The position numbers were made by a program, and so were the translations under genes. From positions 30,635,317 through 30,699,316 of the forward strand of contig CM055876.1 of the NCBI GenBank assembly GCA_029582165.1: a DNA stretch of 64,000 nt, read 5' to 3'. The stretch is from Portulaca oleracea. Lineage: Eukaryota > Streptophyta > Magnoliopsida > Caryophyllales > Portulacaceae. Shown here one piece after another: positions 12,138-22,195 of this stretch (positions are counted from its first letter, which is position 1; each line of letters starts with the position of its first letter). The notes below the pieces were generated by a model. It had not been told where the DNA came from. It was given only the letters and a program-made list of their open reading frames with translations, and did not search any database.

Positions 12138-12793
12138 GATCCTGCTATTATCTAAGGAGAGTGTGTTTGTTCCTGTTAATCTATGGCTGAAAAAGATTTT
12201 CATGAGTCGTAGACTCTCCTTTATATTGTCTGGTTCACCAAAAAGTAGCGCAATCTCAGCAGTGAAATTGCGCGAGGTCTATAGTGCTTTGGGAGTTAGA
12301 AGCATCTCAGATTCGGTACAATGCAGTGTTTCTATTCTGCAGCCTGGTGGGCATCAAGACAAGGTAGGAATGAAAGAGAAGCTTATAGTAAAGGGTCTAA
12401 TAGAAATCATGTTGGGCTTTCTTACATGTAAGATTCATAGATCCATCAAAGCATTGAATTTACAGCATCGTGTCTTACTTTGATGGACCTATGAATCTTA
12501 CATGCAAGAAATCCCAACACGATTTCTATTAGACCCTTTACTATAAGCTTCTCTTTCATTCCAACCTTATCTTGATGCCCACCAGGCTGCACAGTAGAAA
12601 CACTACACTGTATCGAATCAGAGACGCTTCTAACTCCCATAGCACTATAGATCTCACACAATTTCACTGCTGAGATTGCGCTACATTTTGGTGAACCAGA
12701 CAAATAAAGGAGAGTCGATACGACTTGTGAAAGTCATTTTCAACCATAGATTTTTAGGTCACAAACACACTCTACTTGTACACTAACAGGATC
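12138..12793. repeat. long hairpin 1: inverted duplication of a NO VEIN-like gene fragment
   Basis: The left arm (12138-12451) and right arm (12478-12793) are reverse complements over about 314 bp with roughly 10 percent mismatch, separated by a 26-nt loop. Each arm can be read as protein: left on plus, right on minus. Both give KL-E-YSA-GVRS-SDS-QCSVS, then K-KLIVKGLIEI-LGFL. This resembles, from memory, the C-terminal part of the plant NO VEIN protein family (a GHKL/HSP90-like ATPase protein needed for vascular patterning). A transcript from either strand would fold into a long dsRNA. No promoter is identified. The NO VEIN assignment is moderate; the fold is certain from sequence. Confidence 0.8.
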
Positions 12794-13016
12794 CAAACTC
12801 AACCTCTTTTCATGACATCTACAAATAAGATACTAGAACTATAAATTAACCTACTTACTACTATAAACTACCATGACTAATAACCTATATTATTATGTAG
12901 CAACTGGTTGTTGAGTACTTAAGTTAGTAAATGGATGTTACATAATTAATAATAATTAATGTCTTCATTTGGAGTTATGAGTAATTAAGTTAGCAATTAG
13001 GTTGGATTTGCAACAA

Positions 13017-13400
13017 GTTTACGCTACCAACTTCGTTGGATAACTTAATTAAAGGCAGGTCTCTAAATGCCAATTCAACCTTGTTGTGATGAATAAGCTC
13101 TCGGAGTTATATGTATGGGTGATCCACCGCTTGTGACGTAGCAAATGTCGATCGTTGTGCATTTAACATCCCAATTCCCAATAAGACGAACACCCAAGAA
13201 ATCAAGATTGAGTTCCTGGGTGTTCATTTTATAACTGGTTGGGATGCTAAATACATAACGATCCACATTTGCTACGTCACAAGCGGTTGATCACCCATAC
13301 GTATAACCCCGACAACTTGTTTATCACAACATGGTTGAATTGGCATTTACAGACTTGCCTTTAATTAAGTTATCCAACAAAATTGGCAGTCGCGTAAATT
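13017..13400. repeat. long hairpin 2
   Basis: The left arm (about 13017-13200) and right arm (13213-13400) pair over some 185 bp around a 12-nt loop. The arm ends carry TTTACG and AAGTTGGCAG-like sequences that recur at the ends of hairpin 3. No convincing protein similarity. A transcript of this region would be a near-perfect stem-loop. Confidence 0.85.
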
Positions 13401-13628
13401 CATTCCTAATCAAACATAATAACTAACTCACTTACTAATAACTACCAAAATAATCCAAACTCGACACTTTTTTATGACATCTACAACTAAGCTACTTAAA
13501 TGGTTGTTGAGTACTTACGTAGTAACTTGTTGATTACGTAAATGGACGTGACATAATTATTTACAATTTATGTCTTCATTTGGAGTTATGAGTAATTAAG
13601 TTAGCGATTAGGTTGGGTTAGCAAAAAT

Positions 13629-14011
13629 TTTACGCTACCAACTTTATAGGCTAACTTAAATAAAGGGACGTCTTCAAACAGCAGATTCATAGTTCTTATG
13701 GGGAACAATCTGTCAGAGTTTTATAAATATGTCATCATGGGCTTGCGACGTATGAACGATGGTCCTGATGCATTTAGTTTCACAAAAAGCTGTGAGATAA
13801 ACTCCCAAAAAATCAAGATTTGATTTCTTGGGTGTTTATCCCATAACTTCTTCCTAAATTGAATGCGTCACGACCAACATTCATACGTCGCAACCAAATG
13901 ATGACCTATTTATAAAACTATGACAAATTATTTCCCATAACAACTATGAATCTGTTGTTTGAAGACGTGCATTTAATTAAGTTAACCAACAAAGTTGGCA
14001 GTCGCGTAAAT
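13629..14011. repeat. long hairpin 3
   Basis: The left arm (13629-13815) and right arm (13821-14011) pair around a loop of about 5 nt. The flanks (GTCTTCATTTGGAGTTATGAG near 13570 and near 12960) and stem ends are clearly related to hairpin 2, while the stem interiors differ. The two therefore look like copies of one ancestral hairpin module of about 600 bp. Confidence 0.85.
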
Positions 14012-14489
14012 TTGTTCCTAACCAAACATAATAATTAACTCACTTACTAATATCTACCAAAATTATTCATACTCAACCCTAATTTATAACATATAAAATT
14101 AACCTACTTAAATTTGAATAATCATACACATTCTCAAGAATTATTTTAACTTCATTTAACTAATTATTTAATTAAACTCAATCCTAATTTATAACTAAAT
14201 TAATTTAACTTAACTTACCAAATATATACAATCAATTAACCCTGACCACAGCCCTAACCCATACAAACATATGCAAACATCCTATAACTAATTAAACTAA
14301 TTAAACTAATTATTCATAACCTAGTAAACCCTAAATTATTCAAGTAAATTACTCAAATTCAACAACATATATGAATTTTACAATTAAAAATCAACAATTT
14401 CAATAACATATACTCTTACATTAATAAACAACAATATTCTAACTTTAATTTCAAGCCCGAACAACCTAATACTATAATAAACTCTAAAC

Positions 14490-15025
14490 ATTCATAATTC
14501 ACCCTAAATATTTACATTCAAAACATACACTATTCTAAATTTAATTTTCAAACTATGACCACACTAAAATTACTCAAGCTATAATAAACTCTAGACATTC
14601 ATAATTCACCCTAAATATTTACATTCAAAACATACACTATTCTAAATTTGAATTTCAAACTATAACCACACTAAAATTACTCAAGTAAATTACTCAAATT
14701 CACCCTAAGAATTTACATTCAAAACATACACTACCCTAAATTTGAATTTCAAACCATAATCACACTAAAATTACTCAAGTACATTACTAAAATTCACCTT
14801 AAAAATTTACATTCAAAACATACACTACCCTAAATTTGAATTTCAAACTATAACCACAATAAAATTACTCAAGTAAATTACTCAAATTCACCCTAAAAAT
14901 TTACATTCAAAACACAATTCTAAATCGAATCTCAAACCCTAAACTTGACTAACACTAAACACTACCCTAAATTTGAATTTCAAACTATAACCACACTAAA
15001 ATTACTCAAATAAATTACTCACATA
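14490..15025. repeat. tandem repeat, about 5 units of 94-135 bp
   Basis: Units start at roughly 14490, 14598, 14701, 14794 and 14891. Each contains TTTACATTCAAAACA, then CTAAATTTGAATTTCAAAC, then CACACTAAAATTACTCAA. The fifth unit has a 40-bp insertion. The array is extremely AT-rich and sits next to the hairpins within the decayed CACTA element. Confidence 0.9.
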
Positions 15026-15284
15026 AAACAATATATATGAATTTTACAATTAAAAATCAACAATTTAACTACAAAAAATAAATTAGGGGACTCACATTGG
15101 TGGTTGTCGAAGATGTTGGCGATGGTCGCCGGTGGTCGCAGTGTCAGCCGGCGTCGACGGTGGTGGCCGGAGTGAAGGTGGTTGGGGTCGGAGTGTGAGA
15201 GGAACAAGCGAGATGGAGAGAGAAAGAGCAGCGTTTCGAATTGTATTCTGCCCGTTGAGTCACTAAAAAGGCCCAGCAACCGAT

Positions 15285-15565
15285 AGCTAGTGACCGATAC
15301 CGTATCGGTCGCTGGCTCAGCGACCGATATAATTTCAGATGAAATCAATATTATCGTTGTCGTATTTATTGAGCCTCGCGACCCATACCCAACGACCGAT
15401 ACGGTATCGGTCGCTGACTCAGCGACCGATAAAGTGAGCATTGAGACCGATACCGTATCGGTCGCTAAATAGCAACCGATATGGTATCGGTGGCTAAATA
15501 GCGACCGATATGGTATCGGTCGCTGCCTGTCGGTCGTCCGTGTCAATCCGAGTGACCGATACATA
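15285..15565. repeat. palindromic subterminal repeats of the CACTA element
   Basis: About seven copies of a palindrome of the form AGCGACCGATA-nn-TATCGGTCGCT appear within 280 bp, many nearly perfect, separated by short spacers. Dense short repeats near the ends are the known binding sites for the accessory transposase protein in En/Spm elements. Position and pattern fit that role here. They lie about 350 bp inside the terminus at 15918. Confidence 0.75.
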
Positions 15566-15904
15566 TCGGTCGCTTAGATCACTCACTCCTAACGTTTCAT
15601 GTTGTATTGACAATCCATGTTATAGCGATTTGAAGGTCAATCTTCATCCTACATATTAGACCACACCAACTGAACAAAACTCTAGAAAGAGACTAAAAAT
15701 CGTAAATAAGGGTACAAATTACAATAAATATTCTTACAAAAGAAGAGACTTACTTTATTTGCGTAAACGTAAAATTAAACTAACAATTGGAGTGGAAATC
15801 AATCAAATTGGGGCTTACCATCAATAAAGAGAATCGATGGTAGCCCCTCCAAAGAAGTGGAAGCTAGGATTTTCTAGAGAGAAAAAGAGAAGAGGAGACT
15901 AGAG

Positions 15905-15918
15905 TTTTCTTGTAGTAT
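15905..15918 (-). repeat. CACTA-like terminal inverted repeat (5' end of element)
   Basis: The minus strand reads TACTACAAGAAAAC. It differs from the canonical CACTACAAGAAAA by its first base. Together with the subterminal repeats and transposase relic it marks one end of the element. Confidence 0.55.
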
Positions 15919-16262
15919 GTGATATTGACGTAATGTGATGAATGATTATTGAAAAAAAAAAAAGAAAAAAGAAGATTGTCATGATAGAACAACGTAAAGT
16001 TATATTGTTAAAACAATTTACAACAAAAACTAGCAACATTCATCAAATCTCTTCAACAAAAAATCTTTAGATCTAGTAGATTCGCACCAAGGATCATCAA
16101 AATTAATTTTATTTGAGAAAAAAAATTTCCGAAATTTTTTTTTAGGAAAATTATTCATGGGAAAAAAATACATTACAATGTTTGATTTACATTTGAAATA
16201 TGGGAAAGTTGGTAGATAAATTTATTTTAAATGTCCAAATTAGCCTTGTTTATCAAATTTAT

Positions 16263-17218
16263 AAAGTGTGTGTTTGGTTGAGAGGAAAATGGTTTATGAG
16301 GAAATTGGTTTCCATGAGAAATGGTTTTCCAAGGAAAATAATTTTCCATGCCAAATTTTCCCTTATTTGGTAGGAGACAAATTATTTTTCGGAAAATGAC
16401 CACATATGTCAATATAAGTAGGGATATATGTTACAAATGAAAATATTTGGAGCTCAAAATACATAGTTGAGATTTTCTTAATCATTTCTATCGTGTTGTA
16501 AAGTTTTGTGACAAACCGATAAAATTGAATTTTGCTTTTAAGTTTCAGTCATATTTAACCGCAAAAAAATGTCGACAAAAGTGACGATATATGTTACAAA
16601 TGAAAATATTTGGAGCTCAAAATTCATATTTGAGCTTTTTTTTATCATTTCTATCGTATTATAAAGTTTCGTGACAAACTGAGAAAATTGAATTTTGCTC
16701 TTAAGTTTCAGTCATATTTAACCGCAAAAAAATGTCGACAAAAGTGGCGATATATGTTATAAATGAAAATATTTGGAGCTCAAAATTTATATTTGAGCTT
16801 TTCTTAGTACATACTATCAAATCATAAAGTTTCGATTCAAACAATTCAGTTTGAATTTTTAAAAGTTTCAGTTAGTTTTAGCAACAAAAACTTCTGATCT
16901 GATATATATCGTGATAAATGTTATCAAACAATATTTTGAGCTAAAAATTTATATTTGAGGTTTTTTAAATCAACTCTATCGTGTTACAAAATTTCGAGCA
17001 AAACAGTTAATATTAAATTTCGGCCTCAAATTTCAGTTAGAGTTGGTAGTGAAAATCGATTCAATAATCAATGATGGAAAATGATTTTTCTAGGTTGAAC
17101 AAAGGAAGTCAATTTCCTTCCTTTAGAGGAAAATGATTTTGTTTGAAAATGATTTTTCTAAGTTTGAAAATGATAAGTTTGTACCAAAAAAATGTTTTCC
17201 CCCCTACCAAACATACTC
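16263..17218. mobile_element. non-autonomous TIR element of the 'tgtttggt' type with internal tandem repeat
   Basis: The left end (GTGTGTTTGGTTGAGAGG) is an imperfect inverted match to the right end (CCCCCCTACCAAACATACTC). The ends are rich in GGAAAATGATTTTCC-like sequence in both orientations. The interior is mostly a tandem array. No transposase is present. A related but shorter element lies at 23212-23672. Confidence 0.6.
16419..17060. repeat. tandem repeat, 4 units of about 160 bp
   Basis: Units begin near 16419, 16580, 16742 and 16902. The first two differ at few positions. The third and fourth are increasingly divergent. Shared landmarks are GATATATGTTAcAAATGAAAA, TTTGGAGCTCAAAAT, TATCGT-TTAtAAAgTTTCG and AAGTTTCAGT. 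Confidence 0.88.
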
Positions 17219-17744
17219 AAAAATAAATTTCAGCTGTATGTTAAAAAAACTACACTATGACTTATTCTTTGGTTAGGTTGGATGTAACTCTCCCAATTTA
17301 TCTTAACTTATCTAAACATTATCCAAACCTAACACAATTTCCGCAAAAAGTATCCACTCTAAAAACACAATTCCCCCAAAAAACATCATAATTTATCTGA
17401 ACTTATCCTAACTTATCTATCCAAACCTAAAAATAATCTAACCAAAAAACAAGGCTATAAATAATTTATCCCATGGGAAAATGACTTTTCCAGTTCTCCC
17501 ACGAAAAAGTTTTTCCTGCAAATCACAAGAAATTTTGGACTCCGCCCAAAAACTTTATCATCTTCATTTTATAATCAAACGTGAAAAAAAATTAGTCAAT
17601 TTGAAATAGTTCAAAAAACATTCACACCCAAACTCTACCTTGCTGACATGGTTGTGACTATGTGAGCTGTGAGAGTTAATATAAGGACAAGATAAACCAG
17701 TCTACTTGTCCACCTCAAGACAACCAAATACAAAAAAAAATGAT

Positions 17745-18053
17745 TAAAGGGATCTTATATTTTGGTATAATAATTTTAAGTGTCTTATATTATGAAAAAT
17801 AATCGTAGGGTGACATCATTTTTGATGTAAATATTTAGGGGTACATTCCGATCAATTTCCGGCCAAAAATAACATGAAATAGTGGGTTTTATGTTTTAGG
17901 TGTGTTTATCATGTTGAGTGAATTGCTTATATATGTTAGAATTAAGTATAGACTTCAATTAGACTTCAATTTAAAACACGTCTAAACATAAAACCCACTA
18001 TTTTACTGCTTTTATGGTCGAAAATTATTACATTAAAATATGAGACCTCTTTA
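17745..18053. mobile_element. fold-back MITE just upstream of mTERF gene A
   Basis: The ends are inverted copies: left TAAAGGGATCTTATATTTTG, right reverse complement TAAAGAGGTCTCATATTTTA. Pairing continues inward through a stretch containing AGTGGGTTTTATG. The whole 309-bp segment would fold on itself. It ends about 130 bp before the mTERF start codon, so it probably forms part of that gene's promoter region. Confidence 0.7.
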
Positions 18054-18185
18054 ATAGTTTTTTGCAACAAAAAATGTAAAACCTTTGTTAAAACCCCCTG
18101 AGTCGCCATTCCACATCCATTCCAATTTGTCCCGGCCAACGGCAAACAGAAGCGAATAGTTCCAGCAAGCTGGGTAGGCCTCACA

Positions 18186-19325
18186 ATGCTCAAACTTTGC
18201 AGAAGTTTCGTCCACCATATCTTCTCCAACTCTGGGTTTAGATGGAGTTTTCAATACACAACATCTGCAACCAACGCTTCCCCTTCCAATTTCGTGGCCG
18301 ATTATTTGGTAAATTCACTTGGCTTCTCCAAACAACAAGCCCTTCTTGCTTCCTACAAGGTTAGTCCCTTCAAATCTCCTGAAAACCCTAATTCTGTTCT
18401 CAATTTGCTCAAAACATCTGGATTCAACCAAACCCAGATTCAAAAAGTCATCTCTTCTGTCCCCAAAATCCTAACTTATGATGTCGACAAAACCCTAAAA
18501 CCCAAATTGGAGGCTTTTCGGGACCTTGGTTTATCGCAGTTTGATTTAGCCCATGTCGTTTCCACGCATCCTGGTGTCCTTGTAAGGGACCTAAATAGGT
18601 ACATTTTGCCCACATTTGAGGTGTTAAGATCTGTATTTGAGGATAAATTTATCATGCTTGAAGCTTTGAAGAAACGCTCATGGCTGCTTGGTGCTACTGG
18701 TGCGTCTAGAAATATCCCTCTAAACGTTGCCTTGTTGAAGAGCTATGGGCTTTCTATGAATCAGATTAATCTAATGTTCATCAGAAAATCGTGGAATTTC
18801 GTTCTGGATCCGAAACGGTTGCAAACTATTTTGATGAGGATTGAAGAAAAACTTAAAATCCCTCGTGATTCACCCATGTTTCTTCATGGAATTGATGTTT
18901 TGGTTGGCATGAGTGAAGAATGTTTAGAAATGAAATTCGAAGTATTTAGAAGTGTTGGATGGAGTGAATCAGATATCCTGGCAATGGCTAGGCGAAACCC
19001 GCGAACCCTTGCATTTTCAGAGTCGAAACTGAGAAGCAGTTTGAATTATTTCATGAAAGATGTCGGACTTCGGCCTGATGAGATTGCCTCACAAGCATGG
19101 CTATTGACTCTCAGCTTAGATAGGAGAGTGATCCCTAGAATTGAAGTTCTTAAGGTTTTAAAGGAGAAGAGACTGGTAAAGCCAGATTACAGACTTACTA
19201 ATTGTCTATTGATGACGGAGGAGCGATTTATGCTCAAGTTTTTGCTACCATTCAAGGGTAAGGTCCCTGATCTTTACTCTGATTACATAAGAAAAGTGGG
19301 CTCTGCTTTAAAGATTGCTGAATAG
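18186..19325 (+). CDS. mTERF-family protein, copy A (complete, single exon, 379 aa)
   Basis: This intronless gene encodes a member of the mitochondrial transcription termination factor family. These are superhelical nucleic-acid-binding proteins built from mTERF repeats, which in plants act in mitochondria or chloroplasts on transcription and splicing. The first 22 residues are basic with no acidic residue (MLKLCRSFVHH...), consistent with an organelle presequence. From about residue 40, repeats are visible: LGFSKQQALLASYKVSPFKS, SGFNQTQIQKVISSVPKIL, LGLSQFDLAHVVSTHPGVL, YGLSMNQINLMFIRK, VGWSESDILAMARRNPRTLAFSE, VGLRPDEIASQAWLL. The closing LYSDYIRKVG segment is shared with copy C. Length and start match copy C. 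Specific target and organelle are not predictable. A carbonic anhydrase relic follows 0.8 kb downstream. Confidence 0.9.
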   Translation: MLKLCRSFVHHIFSNSGFRWSFQYTTSATNASPSNFVADYLVNSLGFSKQQALLASYKVSPFKSPENPNSVLNLLKTSGFNQTQIQKVISSVPKILTYDVDKTLKPKLEAFRDLGLSQFDLAHVVSTHPGVLVRDLNRYILPTFEVLRSVFEDKFIMLEALKKRSWLLGATGASRNIPLNVALLKSYGLSMNQINLMFIRKSWNFVLDPKRLQTILMRIEEKLKIPRDSPMFLHGIDVLVGMSEECLEMKFEVFRSVGWSESDILAMARRNPRTLAFSESKLRSSLNYFMKDVGLRPDEIASQAWLLTLSLDRRVIPRIEVLKVLKEKRLVKPDYRLTNCLLMTEERFMLKFLLPFKGKVPDLYSDYIRKVGSALKIAE

Positions 19326-20150
19326 ACTGTGGACATGGTTCAACTTCTCATTGTCTTTTCATTCTGACAGTAATCTTTCTGCTTATGCAATCACCTGCTC
19401 AAACTCAACATTTGACATTAATCTCTCTGGAATGAACTCCATATAATAGATGGGCTCCTGAAGAGAATGGGTTAAGTTTTCAGAACAAATGAACATTAAA
19501 TGGTCAAAGAAAGGTATCCTTGCATGGTTTTGTGGGTGCTACTTTCAGGAATTCAGCCTATAGATAGGGTTATGAATGGTTACATGCCTTTGTGGTTTCT
19601 TTAATTCTTGAGTGGAGTTTGTGCTGGGTGCTGGTTGATATAACATTAGGAGTGCAGGCTATGCAGCACAGACAAAGGCTGGACATAGGACACAAAAGTA
19701 ATGATCAGGCTCACAAAATTTGGGTCAATAGTAAGTTAAAATGTATCCTTATTAGTTATTAGCAACTATACAACACTGGACCTACAATTCATATGTTGTG
19801 TTCCAATTGCCATATTTGTCAGCAACTTTACAACTCCGCATTGCCGTGTGGTTGCAGCTGTGCGCATTTTTCTCCTAAGAAGTAATTAGGAGTTTACTTC
19901 ATTCAATTTGCAGTCTTTGGATTGGATAAAATGGTGTTTGGATGGATTGGATTGTATTGGATTGGAAAGAGTTACTAATCCAAAGAACTGCATTATGACG
20001 TTGACTATTTCCTTGGATTATATTTATCTCCGTCTCATTGGTAAAACTGTTCCTATCAGTGACGGATGAGCTAGGGTTCAATATGACAATATGTCAGACT
20101 GTATTTGGATACCTGGCCTTTCATTTGATCTTAACATGCCTTTTGGATTG
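19326..20150. other. 3' flank of mTERF copy A
   Basis: The first 120 bp is homologous to the 3' flanks of copies B and C (shared TTGACAGTAATC and GAAATGAA-type blocks). It therefore belongs to the duplicated segment. Near 19985-20010 there is a short stray repeat of the carbonic anhydrase exon-3 sequence (GTTGACTATTTCCTTGGA). No gene is recognised. Confidence 0.5.
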
Positions 20151-20152
20151 TG

Positions 20153-20434
20153 TCGGAGTGGCAGAGTGAAATGGCGAAATTCAGATAATATGACATTGAC
20201 TATTTCCTTGGAGAGCATGCAATCTCGACGATGGTCTGGTTTCTACAGTTACATTTACAACCACGGAAAAAGAAGTTTAGCTTGATCCTATATTGATCCT
20301 ACTTCTAATTGTCTTTGGACAATTAAACATATTTCATTTGGAAATACAGTTGATTCATTGACTATGATCGTTGTGATCAGTATTCTCTATAGATAGGAAT
20401 TCGATGCCCTGAACGTGATCCTTTCTTTTCAAAG
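20153..20434 (+). pseudogene. alpha carbonic anhydrase relic (exons 3-4), copy A
   Basis: Sequence 20153-20245 aligns with exon 3 of the intact gene at 40504-40610 (shared GGAGTGGCAG, AAATTCAGATAA, TTGACTATTTCCTT). Sequence 20335-20434 aligns with exon 4 at 40726-40828, ending at the same donor (TTC-AAAGGT). It has in-frame stops, and the zinc-binding HWH of exon 3 is gone. It cannot encode an enzyme. Its place after mTERF copy A mirrors the mTERF-carbonic anhydrase order of the two later blocks. Confidence 0.75.
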
Positions 20435-20547
20435 GTACATGATCGATAGTATCTTATGTAGGGACATTAATTTTTTTTTTTTGTTTTGAAAATTCATGTA
20501 TCACTAATGACTTATCATTCATATGTGATGAAAACTGCAAGTATTAC

Positions 20548-20760
20548 CTTCGTCTCAAAATGTTTATCACAGTAACTAATTCATTTGTCCTAATATGTTA
20601 GTCACTTTTACAATTCTAACTATTGTAGTTTCATTTTTACCCCTAATTAATCAATTTATTTATCACTTTTTAGTTTTTACAATTTTAACAACTATCATAT
20701 CAATAAATATAGGGGTAGTTTGGGTAAGGTTCAAATTTTTCATCCCAATTCCAAGGTGTA
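20548..20760. mobile_element. truncated Stowaway-like MITE
   Basis: The segment is an inverted, partial copy of the MITE at 23960-24187. Shared blocks include TTTACCCCTAATTAATCAATTTATTTATCACTTTTTA and AGGGGTAgTTTGGGTAA. One end has been lost. Confidence 0.6.
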
Positions 20761-20882
20761 GCTTTTCACAAGTTAGTTGGGATGACAAAGAAATTGGGAT
20801 AGAGCTAGTACTTGATAGCACTGAATAATGAGAAGTAGATTTAGGTATCGTTGTTCCAAATGAGATACGCATGTTAGTAATA

Positions 20883-21141
20883 CTCCATCCGTTCCATAAT
20901 AATTGTTGTAATTTTGACTTTCACAATTTTCCATGTCACTTTTTAATTGATAATTTGTTATATAATATTTTATTAACAATTTCAATATTATATTTTTATG
21001 ATAACATTTTTCGTTACGAATCTAATAGTGTTAATTTTGTATAACAATCCATTTTATATATTGAGAAATTTATGGTCAAAAATTTTAAAATTTAATTTCG
21101 CAGTTTTTAAAGATGACAATTAATATATAACAGAGGGAATA
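20883..21141. mobile_element. Stowaway-like MITE
   Basis: Starts CTCCATCCGTTCCATAATAA after a TA dinucleotide. Ends in AGAGGGAATA, an imperfect inverted copy, next to TA. The interior is AT-rich and closely related to the MITEs at 38594-38816 and 50851-51104 in the opposite orientation. Confidence 0.75.
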
Positions 21142-21949
21142 TATATCCGATAAGGGGTGACAAAAATTAGCGGAAATTTGTCTGAAATTTCGCAGTCATT
21201 AATTAAGGGTTTTACTATAAGTTATCCTTCACAATTCTTCACATTTCTCTAGGGAAAACTTTATGTAGGAGGTGGTAAGAGAAATTTGTGCGGAGCTTAT
21301 TGGAAAATTTGCTGGAGAAAAAATGTCGAAAATACCCCGACACAACCTAGGAAAGTTACAAGAAATAATAAGGGTAATTTAGATATTTCAAACATCTTTT
21401 CCCAACAAAGTTAAAATTTCAACCAAACATTGTGAAAACTTTCCCGGGACTTCAGGATGTAAGACAAACATCGTAAAATAGATTTTTCCAAGGAAATTTT
21501 TCACAACGAAAACTTCCCATGGAAAGTTTTCTTTAGGAAAAAAATTCCTAAAGTTCTTATCAAACACTCTCTAATTTAGGTAGATTAACTTCAACCCACA
21601 AAAAGAAATGATTGAGAAGATGAACAAGAGACATATAATGAAAGGTTATATATACAAAAGCAAAAGGACATCCATATATTCACAGAAAAAGAAATTCTTG
21701 GAATTGAGATGTTTAAAAAGATTTAATTCAAGTAGTAAAATATGATAAGATTTTTTGTCGAATTAGAAAATATTGTTGCCTGATCTATCAAAGAGTTATT
21801 ATTGATCTAAGCTTATTTTAGAAAATTAATTTAAATACAAAATCAATATGTGAAAAGTTTCTAAAGCGTAAATAGATAAGATTCCTTTTATACGTAATTC
21901 TAAAAGTGACGTATATGAAAATTGTTTAACTAAAGGATCAACATGTCCA

Positions 21950-22195
21950 ACTTGTTTAGTAAATAAGCTAGCTAGGTTCAAGCTATTACGTGTAACACAA
22001 AACATGCATATTTTAACTCGTTTAGGGTTAGGTGGATGACCTATTAACACATTAATCCATTTATATGTTATAACAATTCTTATATTTTGAAAAAAAAATA
22101 CTCTTGAGTAGGGGCAAAATATGGGATGGAAGAGCGGAAATAAAAGTTTGTCTAGACTTGATGCCAGTGACAAATAACTAAAATGTCATATTCAT
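21950..22195. repeat. dispersed repeat shared with 29060-29310
   Basis: The two segments share ATTAACnCATTAATCCATTTATAT, TAACAATTCTTATATTTT, AATATGGGATGGAAGAGC and CCAGTGACAAAT with moderate divergence. I recognise no ends or coding content. The copy here is cut off at 22195, where an LTR-like segment begins. Confidence 0.65.

Larger units (their letters stand above)
10379..15918 (-). mobile_element. decayed CACTA/EnSpm transposon with hairpin array
   Basis: The minus strand holds, in element order, a near-canonical terminus at 15905-15918 (TACTACAAGAAAAC, one base off CACTA), palindromic subterminal repeats at 15285-15565, a tandem array at 14490-15025, three long hairpins at 12138-14011, a transposase N-terminal domain at about 11806-11360, a minisatellite, and a C-terminal transposase-like piece at 10735-10379. 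The opposite terminus is not recognisable and may have been lost near the copia LTR that ends at 10194. The coding parts carry stops, so the element is not autonomous. Treating all these parts as one element is inference; the domains and repeats themselves are seen. Confidence 0.6.

Noticed and set aside
15019..15564. 181-codon minus-strand open frame across the CACTA subterminal repeats
   Set aside because: Its sequence is dictated by the repeated palindromes (TDTVS and similar words recur) and it has no family motif.
20091..20285. 64-codon plus-strand frame as a gene
   Set aside because: It overlaps the carbonic anhydrase exon-3 relic and reads through it in the wrong frame.
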